From Phyto melanocephala (taxonomy: Eukaryota; Arthropoda; Insecta; Diptera; Rhinophoridae), in assembly GCA_941918925.1 (NCBI GenBank), contig OW799233.1, forward strand, positions 155,476,845-155,540,844: a stretch of 64,000 nt of DNA, given 5' to 3'. Every line of letters starts with the position of its first letter. The stretch's first letter is position 1. A program made the position numbers and the translations under genes. The notes below the pieces were generated by a model. It had not been told where the DNA came from, did not search any database, and worked only from the letters and a program-made list of their open reading frames with translations. This document shows positions 1 through 11,289 of this stretch, piece by piece.

Positions 1-708
1 CACGAAAGACAGCAGTAGACGTTGCCAGTTTCGCCATTGAGCATATGGGTGTCTCTCTTGGGATACACACTGCACGTCGTAGGATAAATGAAGCGAATTT
101 GCTTGCTAAATGACCGGCAAAAACAATTGGTAAGTAGAGTCAACAAAAGGAAGCGTCTAGAGTTTGATAAACGATATCAGAATTGGTCAAGTGAACATTG
201 CTCCAAAATCTTGTAGAGCGACGAGATTAAATTTAATGTATTTGGCTCCGACGGAATAAATTACGTTAGTATGGGGTAAGAAGTGAAATATTTAATTATT
301 ATTAAATCATTGAAAATCATTGATAGTATTTCTAGATTCGTTCTCTACTAATGAAGTCGGTTCATTGATCAAAATTAAAGGAATTCTGAACGCATTCTTG
401 CACAGCATATGCTCCCCCACCTACGCGAAAAAATGGCGCCTGATAGCATATTTCAAAATGATAAAGATCCCAAAGACTCACGTCACTTAGCTCGAAACTT
501 TCTAAGCGATAATGATGTGCATGTTTTGTACTGGACGTCACAATCTCCCGATCTAAGCGCCATAGAAAATCTATGGGAACTTGTAGATCGAGAAGTTATG
601 AAGAAAAACCCACTTCACTGTAAAAGAATTGGAATCAATTTTGTAAGAAGAGTGGAATTAAATACCCCTCAATACCATAATATCGCTAATCGATTCGATG
701 CCTTCTAG
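1..708 (+). pseudogene. Tc1-like transposase remnant (DD34E)
   Basis: This is the broken transposase of a Tc1-type DNA transposon, which would cut and paste the element at TA sites. Bases 1-300 read in shifting frames as a helix-turn-helix tail, then a decayed first catalytic segment (SDEIKFNVFGSDG near 217-255). From 409 a 99-codon ORF holds the end of the catalytic domain. It has the motif FQNDKDPKDS (usual form QxDNDPKHTS) and SPDLSAIENLW. The D at residue 18 and the E at residue 53 keep exactly 34 residues between them. Stops and frameshifts upstream make it inactive. The left end lies outside the window and no terminal repeat was found on the right. Family assignment is firm; the subfamily is not. 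Confidence 0.87.
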
Positions 709-854
709 ATTAAAGGAAGATATATAAAAATATGGCTACATCACCAAATATTAGATTTAAGTAAAATTTTTAAGAAAAAGTATTTTAATTTAAATAAACA
801 CGTTAAATTATAAGAAGTTGCATTTTTTTACTCACACAGAATGCGTACTCATTT

Positions 855-1243
855 TCTATATATATAAAAGTGAAAATCTATCTGTGTGTTTGTGTGTGTG
901 TGTTAGCTATAGACTCCGAAACTGTAAAACCGATCGGACTCAAACTTTGGCAAATTGTTGTACACATTCCAGGGAGTGTTTATGGGTAAAAAAAAGTGGG
1001 CGGGGCCACACCCATAAAAAAGTTATAATTTTCAGCTACTTGCACTGGACTGATTATTCTGAAGCTTTGCACACATATTGAGCTGTTATGACTTTATAAT
1101 TTTGTGATTAGAAAAGTGGGCAGTGCCACGCCCATAAAAAAAAAAATTATAATTTTTAGATTTTTGCACTTGATATTCAATTAAAATTCAGAATGCATTT
1201 TGATTCATTAAGGGGCGTAGCAACGCGCGCCGGGTTTGGCTAG
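855..1243 (+). mobile_element. Non-autonomous Helitron, family A, copy 1
   Basis: The element starts with TC (TCTATATATATAAAAG), ends with CTAG and is followed by a host T, as rolling-circle Helitrons are. A GC-rich stem (GGCG...CGCC within GGGGCGTAGCAACGCGCGCC) lies just before the end, also as expected. The interior holds a GT tract, a conserved stretch ACTCCGAAACTGTAAAACCG, and two units of a repeat centred on GTGGGCGGGGCCAC (about 995 and 1113). There is no Rep/helicase ORF, so it depends on a helper. Sister copies lie at 42932-43725 and 51052-51495. Confidence 0.85.
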
Positions 1244-1695
1244 TATTAAATAAAAAAAAGCTTTGTGCTGATTAAACTTATTAAGACATAGCCTAGCACA
1301 AATATAGAGAACAAAAAACCGCAAAAAAATGTGAATTGGATGTAGATATTTTCAAAGAATCACACTCAAAGACTTAATTACATTTTTTACGGTCGCAAGT
1401 GTAAATCAAATTTATCAAAACCCGAATCAACACAACCTTAGTTTTTTCCGATAACTCAATTGAAGTCAGGTCCACACTAGCAACTATATAAAAACATGCT
1501 TTGTTTTAAACATAATAAAAGCTTCAGCATTTTTACAGATACATATGTACATATGTATGTATTTTTATCCAGTTTGTATTGTTGTCAAACCCTTATATAC
1601 ATATATATCCCAATATTTTAACTTAAATTATAAGTATTTATTCGATTTTCTTCATTACAGCCCATCAAAATTTTATGCTAGCAATCTACCAACAC

Positions 1696-1735
1696 ACGAA
1701 ATGTTTCTATCAACATTCAAGCCATATTTTATTTA
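1696..1735 (+). repeat. Short fragment also found at 50291-50333, cut by a Helitron
   Basis: About 36 bases, beginning GAAATGTTTCT, match the minus strand near 50291-50333 at about 32 of 36 positions. Both copies read through as MFL(S/P)TFK(P/Q)YFI. A pyrimidine-rich stretch ending in CAG (about 1648-1661) lies just upstream of this copy, so it could be the start of an exon. A Helitron begins at 1736, immediately after the match. Its origin, whether an old element or a degraded exon, is not recognised. Confidence 0.45.
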
Positions 1736-2626
1736 TCTATAAAAAAATGAATCCCTTTTTCCCTTGGTCACGGCATCTCGCGTGAATGGCTGGACCGATT
1801 TTACTAATTCTTTTTTTGTTGTATTTGTTATTATTAGGAGAAGGTTCTTATGCAAGAAAATAATAATAATAATAATGTGCCACTGGCAGTAATATTCACG
1901 TAGTTGACATTAATACAAAGAAACGTAGTTTACATGCTCTTTGCAAATATATCGGTCGGAGTTGGTCTGTGGTCGGAGTTATAATAACAAAATACCTACA
2001 TAATTCATTTACCATTTCTTAGTGCACTTTTCACATTGGTTTCTACAGGATAATTTGTACTGTGTGTTTTTTTCAGAAGTGTTTGTTCAACAAGGTTAGT
2101 CAAATTAATATAGTGTTATAAACTTTTTATAGACCATTTTGATACTTTAACAAAAGAATAGGTACTATAGTTTTTTTTTGTTTTTAAAAATGCCGGTAAT
2201 TAGACGTACAAACTTAAGTCGCGAATAATTTTGATTTATTAATATACTAACAGCAATACTTAATAAAGAAATTAACTTAATTCAGATGAAAAGGTAACAG
2301 ATATTTCTTGATTATAGGGCGGTACGAAGTCGCTAAGTGTTTGTGGCATTAATCTTGAAAATTCATGTTTTTCACATGGCCAGTTATATGTCGCCTGTTC
2401 TCGTGTCGGAATACCAACAACACTTTTTAAATACGCGCCAGAAAATAAAACTAAGAATATTGTGTATCATAAAGCATTAGAATAATAAACACTTTGTTTT
2501 TGGAATAATTTTGATTTATTAATATACCAACAGCAATACTTAATAAAGAAATTAACTTACTTCAGATAAAAAGGTAACAGATATTTCTTGATTATAGGGC
2601 GGCACGAAGTTCGCCGGGTCAGCTAG
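1736..2626 (+). mobile_element. Non-autonomous Helitron, family B
   Basis: It is inserted exactly between A (1735) and T (2627), the normal Helitron target. The left end reads TCTATAAAAAAATGAATCCC and continues with CTGGACCGATTTTACTAATT, a style of 5' end common in insect Helitrons. The right end is GGCACGAAGTTCGCCGGG followed by CAGCTAG. An (AAT)n run lies near 1860-1877. A 108-bp segment occurs twice inside (2223-2330 and 2503-2610), so the 3' end has been duplicated. No protein is encoded. Confidence 0.85.
2223..2610 (+). repeat. Internal direct repeat, 108-bp units with a 280-bp period
   Basis: Units 2223-2330 and 2503-2610 share almost every base, with only a few substitutions by eye. 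Both carry the pre-terminal hairpin segment of the Helitron (ATTATAGGGCGGYACGAAGT). Only the second copy continues into the CTAG terminus. The first copy looks like an older, bypassed terminus. Confidence 0.85.
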
Positions 2627-2894
2627 TAAAATATATATTTTGAAAAATATATGTATTCAACAATTATAACTGTACGTAGAGCTAAATGTCCAGCTGCAAT
2701 AAATTTCTGGATTTTGTACTGAAATTTATTTCTACACTCCATTGAATGACGTTAAGAGCAAAATGCGACAAAGAGTTTATGTTTTGAGAGATATAGAGCA
2801 AAATGAGCAGGCTTTATCAAATTGAAAAGAGGTGGCTGAAAACGGATTACAGACTAAACAAATTTGGGATTGAACATAAGATGGCATTCTTAAT

Positions 2895-3050
2895 GCTTAA
2901 ATTAGACGTGACATAACCACAACCATACAAAACAGCTTATGGACAACAGTATATTTGATTAAGGGTGACTTTTGCCATAACCATTGTAACCAATTGAATT
3001 TTGAATTCCTATGGCTATGGCATTATGGTTATGTCACGTCTTATTTAAGC
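2895..3050. mobile_element. Small hairpin MITE
   Basis: The two ends are inverted copies. The left begins GCTTAAATTAGACGTGACAT and the reverse complement of the right begins GCTTAAATAAGACGTGACAT, so 23 of the first 24 bases match through ATAACC. The span is only about 156 bp and has no coding capacity. The direct repeat may be TTAA (2897-2900 and 3045-3048), but the flanks are themselves symmetric, so the exact boundary is uncertain. Confidence 0.6.
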
Positions 3051-3870
3051 TTAACTCATATGCCCGGGGGTGCACAACCTGCTAAGTATTTTTAAAACGA
3101 TTTATTTCGTATATATAATCGGAATCACAACAAAAATCTTCCTTTTGGCAAAAATGTAATGTAATTTAATTTTTTTTAATTTCATTAAAATATAACTTTT
3201 TCCTATGGATTTTAACTATGGGGCTTTAACTATTTTTCGTGTGTATTTTTACTTTTTGTTTTCAAAAATAAATTATTTCTATTCGATATCTTTACTCTTA
3301 TTTTTGTTTATTTTCTACTTAATAGGATTTTATTAAAGTATATTAAAAAAAAAAAAATACAAAACTTTTTCGTTAAGAGTTCATTTAAGTGTAAAGATTA
3401 ATAAAAAAAAAATTGTATAAAGTTTTTGGCGATTTTTTTGTATGAAACAAATCAGCCAATAGAAATTGGAAACAATTTTAATACACATATGAAAATGGAA
3501 AAAGTTCAATGCCAGATTAATACATGCTTGTGAAAAGTTTAACTTTCTATTATGATTATCCTTTTAGTTGGGTTAATTACAAAAGAAAGTTAAACTAATT
3601 ATGATAGTTTAGTTATAAAAGAAAAGTTTTGTTTATTATATCTCGAGTATAGAAAGTGAAGAAAAAAATCTACAGATAGTAATTCATGATGAAGTACATG
3701 ATTTTAGTTGTATTGGATTGAGGTAAATTACACGGTCAAACAAAAAAAAAAAAGATTTCCCTTGATATCAGGATTTTCCAATGGATTTTGGCAGATGTGA
3801 AAGAAATAAGCCTACATCGGAATTATATTTGATTGTTAAAAGAGTATTTATAGTTTTCTAGGCAAAACTA

Positions 3871-4521
3871 CAGTTGAGCATCGATTATCTGTGATTCAAT
3901 TATCCGGGATCGATAACGTAAAAAAGGTTTTTTTTATTTCAATCGATTAACCGTAATTACCTCAATGATCCGGAATTTAAAAATAGTAAAATAGTCAATA
4001 TAGCACACAATTTGAGCATTAAGGATGTAGAAACTTGGCTTAACTGTTATAGAGATGCACCCTCATTTCCGATTTTGTCTGATGAAGAACTTTTATGCTT
4101 GACAAATCACTATTATGAATAAACTCGTATAATTCTGATAAAGATGGTATAATTGTCACAAAAACCTTACTGCAAGATGCTATTAACGCATCCGGTACCC
4201 TGCTAAACTTTTTAGTACATTACAGAACAAGATACAATTCAAATGTCTAGTGTCAAAGAGAAACTTTTGTCAGAAAGTATACAGGTTTATAAGAAGAAAC
4301 AAATCACATTAAATGATTTTTTTTAAATGTAATTTGATAAGTAATAATTAAAAATGTATTAGTATAATACTAATATAAGTATATTGTAAGCCTGTATATT
4401 GATTAAATAAAAGAAATATTAATGTAAGTACAAGTACATTCATCTACCTCATTTAATCGGTAAAATCGATTAACCGGAACGCTTCCGGTCCCGACCATCT
4501 CGCATAATCGATGCTCAACTG
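3871..4521 (+). mobile_element. Pogo-like miniature transposon with transposase C-terminus remnant
   Basis: The ends are inverted repeats (CAGTTGAGCATCGATTAT at both ends) flanked by TA at 3869-3870 and 4522-4523, the Tc1/mariner/pogo target duplication. Subterminal CGATTAACCG / AATTATCCGG motifs recur on both sides. From about 4002 the plus strand reads as the tail of a pogo/Tigger-type transposase (SIKDVETWLNCYRDAPSF, then DEELLC) and finishes near ITLNDFF (~4300-4325), with several stops. The DNA-binding and catalytic parts are deleted, leaving 651 bp. Pogo assignment is inferred from the ends plus the C-terminal style. Confidence 0.75.
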
Positions 4522-4559
4522 TAGTTATATTGCTACAGCATTCTTAATCATAAAAGTAA

Positions 4560-4850
4560 AGCTTCGTACACACGGTTGTCAGATCGTACAATATTGTCTA
4601 AAAAAAACTGGTAGCAAATACCTTAGAACAGTTTGAACTGGCAATTTTTGCCTACCAATGTTGGCAGAAGAAACATTGTCAGTCCAGTTGACAACAATAT
4701 TGTCAGATATACGACAATCGTCTGAACACCCTTTGTCGTTACTGTCAGACCATTGACACAAATAGTCCGATAATTTTAAATTGACAGATGTACAAGTTTG
4801 GCGCCGTTGACAATGGCGTCATTGTCATTTTTTGCTTGCGCTGATCGGCG
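4560..4850. repeat. Cluster of TTGTCA/TGACAA words
   Basis: Within about 280 bp the words TTGTCAG, TTGACAA, TTGTC and TGTCAGAC occur many times on both strands (for example 4576, 4677, 4700, 4745, 4785, 4810). No clean terminal repeat or direct duplication could be set. It may be a decayed foldback element or simple local duplication. Confidence 0.3.
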
Positions 4851-5350
4851 TTTTTCTATGTAAAATATTTTAAAAGATATCAAGTGTTAGAATGATTTAA
4901 TTATTTTTAATGTTTTTGTACACTTTTAGTAAAAATCGTCAGTGCAAAAATTTTTAAATTAGTTAAGAGATATCACAGCAAGAAAAATAATTTTTTGTAT
5001 TGCTTGTTGGTTTTTAGCTTTTCTGATATATTTAAAAATTGCACATAAGTTCTTTGTAAAATGGTCATAGATATGTCAATGCCAAGCTAACTGACTTTTA
5101 AAATTTAAAGTTAATTTACTAACAAAAGTTGTTAATCGAAAATCGATGTTTTAAATTATTTCTTATTTTAAAAGCTGGAAGTAAATTACTTTCAGCGTTT
5201 TTAAATTTGCGAGGTGCATAGACATAGACTACAAAAGAAACATCATTTATATCAGCTGTCAATATGTGTACAAAGCGTTGAAGAGCTAAAAGTGGCTGAA
5301 ATTTTTGCGGTGCGTGCGTTACAAAATTATTTTGGTACCCTGCCATATAA

Positions 5351-6218
5351 TAGGTTTTCCAATAAAAGTGATATGATTTCAAAAGTTTTTTTTCTTAAGT
5401 GTGAAGTACAATCGATACAATTAAAATCTTAATAAAAATGGCCTCCACGATTTCTTCTGCAGGAACGAATTCGATGAACCGAATTTTCGAGCACTTTTTC
5501 CGCCAAATCAAGTCGTATGTCATGAATGGTACGTTCAATATTGACTTGTAAAGCTTGAACAGAGTCTGGTTTATTGCGAAAAACCAACGACTTCATGACA
5601 TAACCCCACAACAAATAGTCTAATGATGTTTAATCACAACTTCTTTGAGGCCATTCAATATTACATTTTTTTGAAATAATCGTATCTCTAAATTTTTCTC
5701 GCAATAATTCAATTGTTGCATTTGCTATGTGGCCCCGTCTTGTTGAAACCAAATGTTGCCATGATCAACTTCTTCCAATTTCGGCCATAAAAAGTTCACT
5801 CCCTCTCGATCACTCTCCATTGACAGTAACGGAGTTACCTGCTTTATTTCGAAATACATACGGACCGATGATTCCACCAGACCAAAAACCACACCAAACT
5901 GTCAATTTAGGTGAATGTAATGAATTTTATAAATAATTTTTGCATTTACTTCGCACCAAGTTTCCAACAATTCGACGAATATCGAGCCCACTTGAACGAT
6001 TGTTACGACCATAAAATGACAAATGCGCACGAAAAGCTTCAATTGGAGAACGATTATTTTGATAATAGAACTGAGTAATTTGTTAAGGTTGTTCTTGCGT
6101 ATTTCTCTCCATGATGAAATTGTAAATAATCCTCAATACAATGAAATACAAATGACAGATCATGGCATTTAAACAATGGCCGAAACGTCACTTTCAAATC
6201 ATATCATTGGAAAACCTT
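5351..6218 (-). mobile_element. Decayed mariner-like element with transposase
   Basis: Inverted ends AGGTTTTCCAAT...GATATGATTT lie at 5352 and 6217, next to TA. On the minus strand from ~6120 to 5430, broken frames read as a mariner-type transposase. In order these are YYQNNRSPIEAFRAHLSFYG near the N-terminal HTH region, LTVWCGFWSGGIIGPYVF in the catalytic core, a decayed block equivalent to QDGATCHTA, TSLDYLLWGYV, and the tail RIRSCRRNRGGH. Frameshifts and stops occur throughout, and the first catalytic block is missing or deleted. At 868 bp it is shorter than a normal ~1.3-kb mariner. Confidence 0.85.
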
Positions 6219-6292
6219 AAAAAACACACGCGTTAAATCGTGTTATCTACCCTAACCTTAAGTTTGAGCATTGTAATTATGTACTGATTGTA

Positions 6293-6900
6293 AAACAAGT
6301 AAGAGTGCTATATTCGGCCGTGCCGAATCTGATAATACCCTTCACCATCATGTACATAGTTATAATCCTACGTTGTAGCGCTACCTATATTTCGTGTTAT
6401 ACGCCATTTTTCTTCATTATTTCCGACGCTTTCCTTGATTTTGAATTTTTACGTAGTTAACTGTATTTTACTGGTCAAGCCCTTTTATTTGACACCAATA
6501 TTGAGGGTGCTCAAGAAGTTATATTTTAAAACACCAGATTTGACCATTTTGTAGTGACAGCCAATATGAATTTTAATTTTTTTATAGTGCTTATATTGCG
6601 CTAGTCAAGTCCTTTCAGATGATACCAATATTGACTCGTTCGGTTGTATAGAAGCTGAAAAAAATTGATTTTCGTTTGTAAGTTTTTGGAATATATATTT
6701 TTCAAAAATTTTTTTGCCTATAACTTTACTGATTAGAGCCCGATTGATCTAAACTTTTTCATGAATATATCGACTTCTCTATTCATAAGCTTTCAGAAAA
6801 TATATACTTTATGGGGTCGGAAATGAAAATTGTAGAAATTAAAAACGGAATGACAAACCTATATACACCCTTGTGCACCACAGGTGAAGGGTATAAAAAA
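6293..6900 (-). mobile_element. DINE-1/INE-1-like (Helentron-derived) element, copy 1
   Basis: On the minus strand the 5' end is TATACCCTTCACC...GGTGTATATAGGTTTGTC, a terminal inverted motif like that of Drosophila DINE-1. It is followed by the GACCCCATAAAGTATATATT block. The 3' end carries the hairpin ATTCGGC-ACG-GCCGAAT and then TATAGCACTCTTACTTGTT, again the DINE-1 layout of hairpin plus short tail. The middle holds modules reading GTCAAGCCC...GATACCAATATT. It is non-coding. The class call rests on my recall of the DINE-1 layout, not on an alignment. Confidence 0.8.
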
Positions 6901-7402
6901 GAAATCCATCCATTATCCATTCTAGAGTCAAGTTTGTAACTGCTATTTTACTAGTTTAACTAACTATTCCTTTAAGTTTATTCCTTTAATGCACAACTTA
7001 TATTGCCATTTGAGTTTTGAATTACTGCTTTAATCATGTGGTTTTTTAAATATTTGTCTTATTCTCAGTTTTTGAGCAATAGATATTAGATTTTTGCTTT
7101 GGTCTTTAATTTTTTATTTGTTTTCACAACAACAACTTGTACACACTTGTGTACGTGCGTTTTGGACAGTTAAATATTTTAACGCTATAACTTTCAAAGT
7201 TCTAAACTGCTCTCAACAAAATATATTACCTGCACTGATTAAATAAAATATCTTATAATGGTTTTAAATGGTATAGCTTTTGTGAAAGTCGGTTCAATAA
7301 CAGAAAATAAAACTGTTGTTAACTGTTTAATCTTGGTCCCTTTATGTGGACTTACTAAAATTGTTATAGTTATTAAGACAGACAAATAACTTTATGATAT
7401 TA
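6901..7402. other. AT-rich stretch, nothing recognised
   Basis: No ORF, terminal repeat or RNA gene could be supported. Confidence 0.5.
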
Positions 7403-7656
7403 CTGTGGTTTTCATGGGCAACCGCGTATGTTCATTTTATACGATTTTGAGTTAATAATGCCATATTGCTTGGTTTTAGACGGCCTTGACTTGGTTTTAA
7501 AAATTTCTCAAATAACGTTGACCCCTTTCCATTTTTTAATGGCACAACAGCTTAACTTCTATACATATTTAAAAAGCGTTCAGCACTAACACGGTTTTGT
7601 AGCTCTCCTGAAAAATTTGATTTTAAGACATACGTGGCTGCCCATGCAAACCACAG
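7403..7656. mobile_element. MITE with CTGTGG ends and ATTA duplication
   Basis: The left end reads CTGTGGTTTTCATGGGCAAC and the reverse complement of the right reads CTGTGGTTTGCATGGGCAGC. About 29 bp are paired, with few mismatches. Both sides are flanked by ATTA (7399-7402 and 7657-7660). The 254-bp interior is non-coding. A 4-bp AT duplication does not settle the superfamily. A second element at 39666 also starts CTGTGG with a 4-bp AT repeat. Confidence 0.7.
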
Positions 7657-8868
7657 ATTAATGCTTGTTTCTTGAAGGTAGCTTATTTGGTTCAATTTTC
7701 GACCATACTTTCATTTTTTATATTACCCAAGTCATCCAAAGTTGTTAACATTTTCACAAAACCCTACGTAACCCTAGAACAAATATCTCAAAGACGTTTA
7801 ACTGTACGAATTGCAGGCCAATTGTCTGCACCATTTCGAAAAATGTGTTCGTAAAAAATCATTTATTTGACGTGCTGTTAAGCATATGATGCCAAATAAT
7901 GTAAAAGAACTTTTTTTAATTAAATATATGCATAAACAATTCTATTGGCCTCCAAATAAGTAATAGATATTTATGGCTCTATACCATTTATAGTTTATGG
8001 TAACGCTTTCGCATTTTTAAAGAGTTAAGATAATAATTTCACCGCTATATCAAACAAACCAAACAAAGATTTTTTATAAATGAAAAATTCTTTGTGAATT
8101 TTATAGACGAGTTTTTTTTTATATTTTCACCTTAAAAGTTTATATTAACACAAGTTTTTTTTTATGAAACAAATTTTCCTTTGTGTGTTTAAATGAAACG
8201 CGTAAATAACGTAAAAAAAGGAATTGTGTCCCTCACTTAAAGAAAGGTAAAAACTTTGCGCTGTTTGTGGTTGAACATTTTTTCTCAATTAGTTAAAAAA
8301 AAAAAATAAAATAAAGTAAAAGTAGCCCTTAGGTTTTGTGTACACGATTTTTTTTTTTTTAATATAAATATGACTTTTCACAAATCATAACCTTTTTCGG
8401 TTTAGGTTACTGTTAGTAAATAAAATTGTTAACTAAAGTTTTTAACCTATTATTTAAATTTTAAATTTTTAATTTAATAAAATAAAAACTACCCTGTGGT
8501 AAAATAAGGGGTAAATGGGCTTTCTTATAGTTTAACGGACAGGACGACTCCAGCGTTCCGGCATATAAAGCAAGGGCTTCCACACTAGCTGTTAAAAACG
8601 GGGCTTCTAGAATACTTTCTGGATAAGTCCCCTTTATAACTTTTTTTGTGAAGTCATGTTTAAAGGTTATTTTAAAATTTTAAAAAATTTCTGCTTTTTC
8701 TAACATTTAAAAAATTTTTATTTTTTCTTGTTTTGGTTTCTGTACTTTTTTGAAGCTTAAAACACAACTAACTGAATACTTTTTAATGTTTTTTTTATTC
8801 TGGTTCAATTTTGTCCGGCTTTTGTAACGGTTTTAAATTGTTTGTTGTTGTTTAGAATAAAAAAATGG
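7657..8868. other. AT-rich intergenic or intronic stretch
   Basis: Short ORFs here match nothing I know. The only compositional change is a less AT-rich patch at about 8530-8640. No gene or repeat boundary could be set. Confidence 0.4.
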
Positions 8869-10352
8869 TATCATTATGTACATACATAGGTGTAGTTACT
8901 ACATCGTAGCTCAATCTAGATTTAAGATTTAATGTTATCGCCACTTTATTTTATTATTTGCGACGCCATCTTTGATTTTGGATTTCTACATAGTAAGCTA
9001 TATTCTACTAGTCAAGTCCTTTCATTTAAAACACATTTTAATACGGTTATGAAAACATTTATCAGCCATTTTGTTTTGGGCGCTGCCTTGGATTCTCATA
9101 GTCAAGCCCTTTCAGTTGATATCAATACTAAGGGGGTTGAAGTAAGCAAAGTCGTAGTTACTATATTTGATCCTTATATCAGCATCTTGTTTAGGACGCC
9201 ATTTTGTATTTTAACTTTTTCATAGTTTTCTGTATTCTACTGGTCAAGCCCACCAATACTGAGAGGGTTGATAAAGTGGGTACATTTTTAATTACTAGTT
9301 CTGACCCATTAACAAATTTATTGTACGCCATTTTGAGTGGCGGCCATTATGGATTTTAAATATTTTTATAGTGTATTATATTTTGCTGGTCAAGCCAATT
9401 CTTTTGATATCTACATCGTACCTCTCTGCTGTCCATAAGCTAAAGAAAATCGATTTTCGCTTTAGAATTTTAAGAAACACACCGAAGTAATTGTTTTTCT
9501 GAGCTTATCTCTCAGTTAGTTTACAACCAATTTCTTACTTTTTTTTCAAAAATAACTTCGAAAATACGTTCTAAATTTTGGTGTCCTTGGCGTGTCCAAA
9601 AATTAATTAAAGAGAAGTTCAAAAAATAACAATTATTTTTTTTGAGAAAAAAAAAATAAATTTAGAAAACAAGTTAAACCTTGATCAAGCCAATTCTTTT
9701 GATATCTACATCGTACCTCTCTGATGTCCATAAGCTTAAGAAAATCGATTTTCGCTCTAGAATTTTAAGAAACACACCGAAGTAATTGTATTTCTGTGCT
9801 TATATCTCAGCCGATTTAACAGTTTTTTTTCAAAAATAATACGGTCTAACTTTTTGTGTCCTTGGCGTGTCCAAAAATTAATTAGGAACTTAAGTAACAT
9901 GATATATTAAAAAAATATATTTGTTTTCAAAAAATATTTTGCCTATAACTTTGTCTAAATTTTTTTTTACGAATATATTAAGAGGCTACCATATATATAA
10001 GGCACTGAAATAGTTTACGTGTATATAAATTATTCTGGGCTTAAAAAATATTGATTTTTATGGTAAAAATATGAAAAATGACAAAAGTTAGTCATGTTTT
10101 TGTGCTGGGTTTCAATAGCCATTCATTCCCGTATATTTTCAAAAGGCTGATACCACAAACAGATGTGTGAAACATGTGGAGGCTCTAAAAGTTGATTTCA
10201 ACCAATACATGGACAGACGGAAATGAATCAATCGATTCCACTAGTTATAAGCAAAAATTAAAATATACTCAGAAATAAATATTAAAGAAAATATTCAAAC
10301 ACAATGACAAAGCTATATACAGCCTTTGCACCGCAGGTGATGGGTGTAGAAA
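8869..10352 (-). mobile_element. Long DINE-1-like element, copy 2, with duplicated segments
   Basis: It is the same family as 6293-6900: the minus-strand 5' end near 10300-10352 keeps a degraded TATACCC-type inverted motif. The left side (8869-8920) matches the inside of the 3' region, but the terminal hairpin is lost. The body is longer than copy 1 because the module GACGCCATTTTG...TATTCTACTGGTCAAGCC...AATACTGAGGG repeats several times (about 8945, 9060, 9185, 9330). A larger segment is also duplicated (9394-9520 and 9688-9812). It is non-coding. Confidence 0.7.
9394..9812 (-). repeat. Direct duplication inside the long DINE-1-like copy
   Basis: Segments 9394-9520 and 9688-9812 are nearly identical. 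Both contain GATATCTACATCGTACCTCT and AGAAACACACCGAAGTAATT. The spacer includes a 76-bp segment (9611-9686) found again at 11713-11793. Confidence 0.8.
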
Positions 10353-10639
10353 TACACACGGAAATGTATGTATACCTTTCTCTTAAAAGAAGGTGAGTAA
10401 AAATTACGATTGGATTTTTAAAAGAAATTTCAGCTATTAAGGATAAGCACTGTAAAATGTGATTATAAGCTAAAATAAAGTGCAAGTTCGGCTTTCAATA
10501 AGCCTGAAATAGAAAGCTCTGTTGAATTTTTACAGCTGCGTTTAAAATAGATATAAAAATATTATGTTATAAAAACACACAAACAATAAAGGTTTAAGAG
10601 AAAATACTGCGATTATAGGTTTGAAAATATTAAAGATTT

Positions 10640-11200
10640 TAAAAGTTGGTTCACAGAGGTAATGTTGAGGAAGAGTTTCGGACAAAAAAACAAACAAAAT
10701 TCCCTAAGAAATTTCTCGTGTGGCAAGCTATTTGCAGTTGTGGCAAACAAAGCCAAGCATTTGTGGTATCAGGCACTATAAACACAGAAATTTATATCAC
10801 GGAGTGCCTACAAAAACGACTTTTACCTTTTTCGAGACAGCACCGAGTGCCTACATATTTTTGGCCTAAATTGGCCTCATGTCACATGGAAAAAAGGCAT
10901 TTGAGTTGCATTCAAAGAATAATGTCATTTTTGTACCGCGAGAGGCAAATCCACCTAACTGTCCAGAACTTAGGCCTGTGGAAAGGAATTGGGTTCTTGT
11001 AAAAAAGGAATTGAAGAACACAGGAAAGGTGTCCCAGAAAATGTCTGATTGGAAGTGTAGATGGACTAACACTTAAAAAAAGGTAACAGAAGCAACTGTA
11101 AAAACTTTAATGGAAGGACTTCCGAAGAATGGTGATAATTTCATAAATACGAAATTAAGATTTCAATGTGAAATAAATTTATACAACATGCCAATAAATT
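10640..11200 (+). pseudogene. Mariner/Tc1-type transposase remnant
   Basis: Two overlapping frames make up the C-terminal half of a DDE transposase. The first (10646 to ~10875) reads FPKKFLVWQAICSCGKQSQAF and then YITECLQKRLLPF. The second (10879-11076) reads PREANPPNCPELRPVERNWV followed by LVKKELKNTG. The VPREANPPNCPELRPVE block is the last catalytic motif. At least one frameshift near 10870 separates the parts. A likely right terminus, TCGATACACTCCTTA, lies at 11275-11289; the left end is missing. A related copy is at 29490-30190 on the minus strand. Confidence 0.8.
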
Positions 11201-11289
11201 TGCGTATTTTTAAAAGTTTCTATATTGCACGATTTGAGTTTTATTTAACTTAATGCAAGTACAAAAAAATTTTTTCGATACACTCCTTA

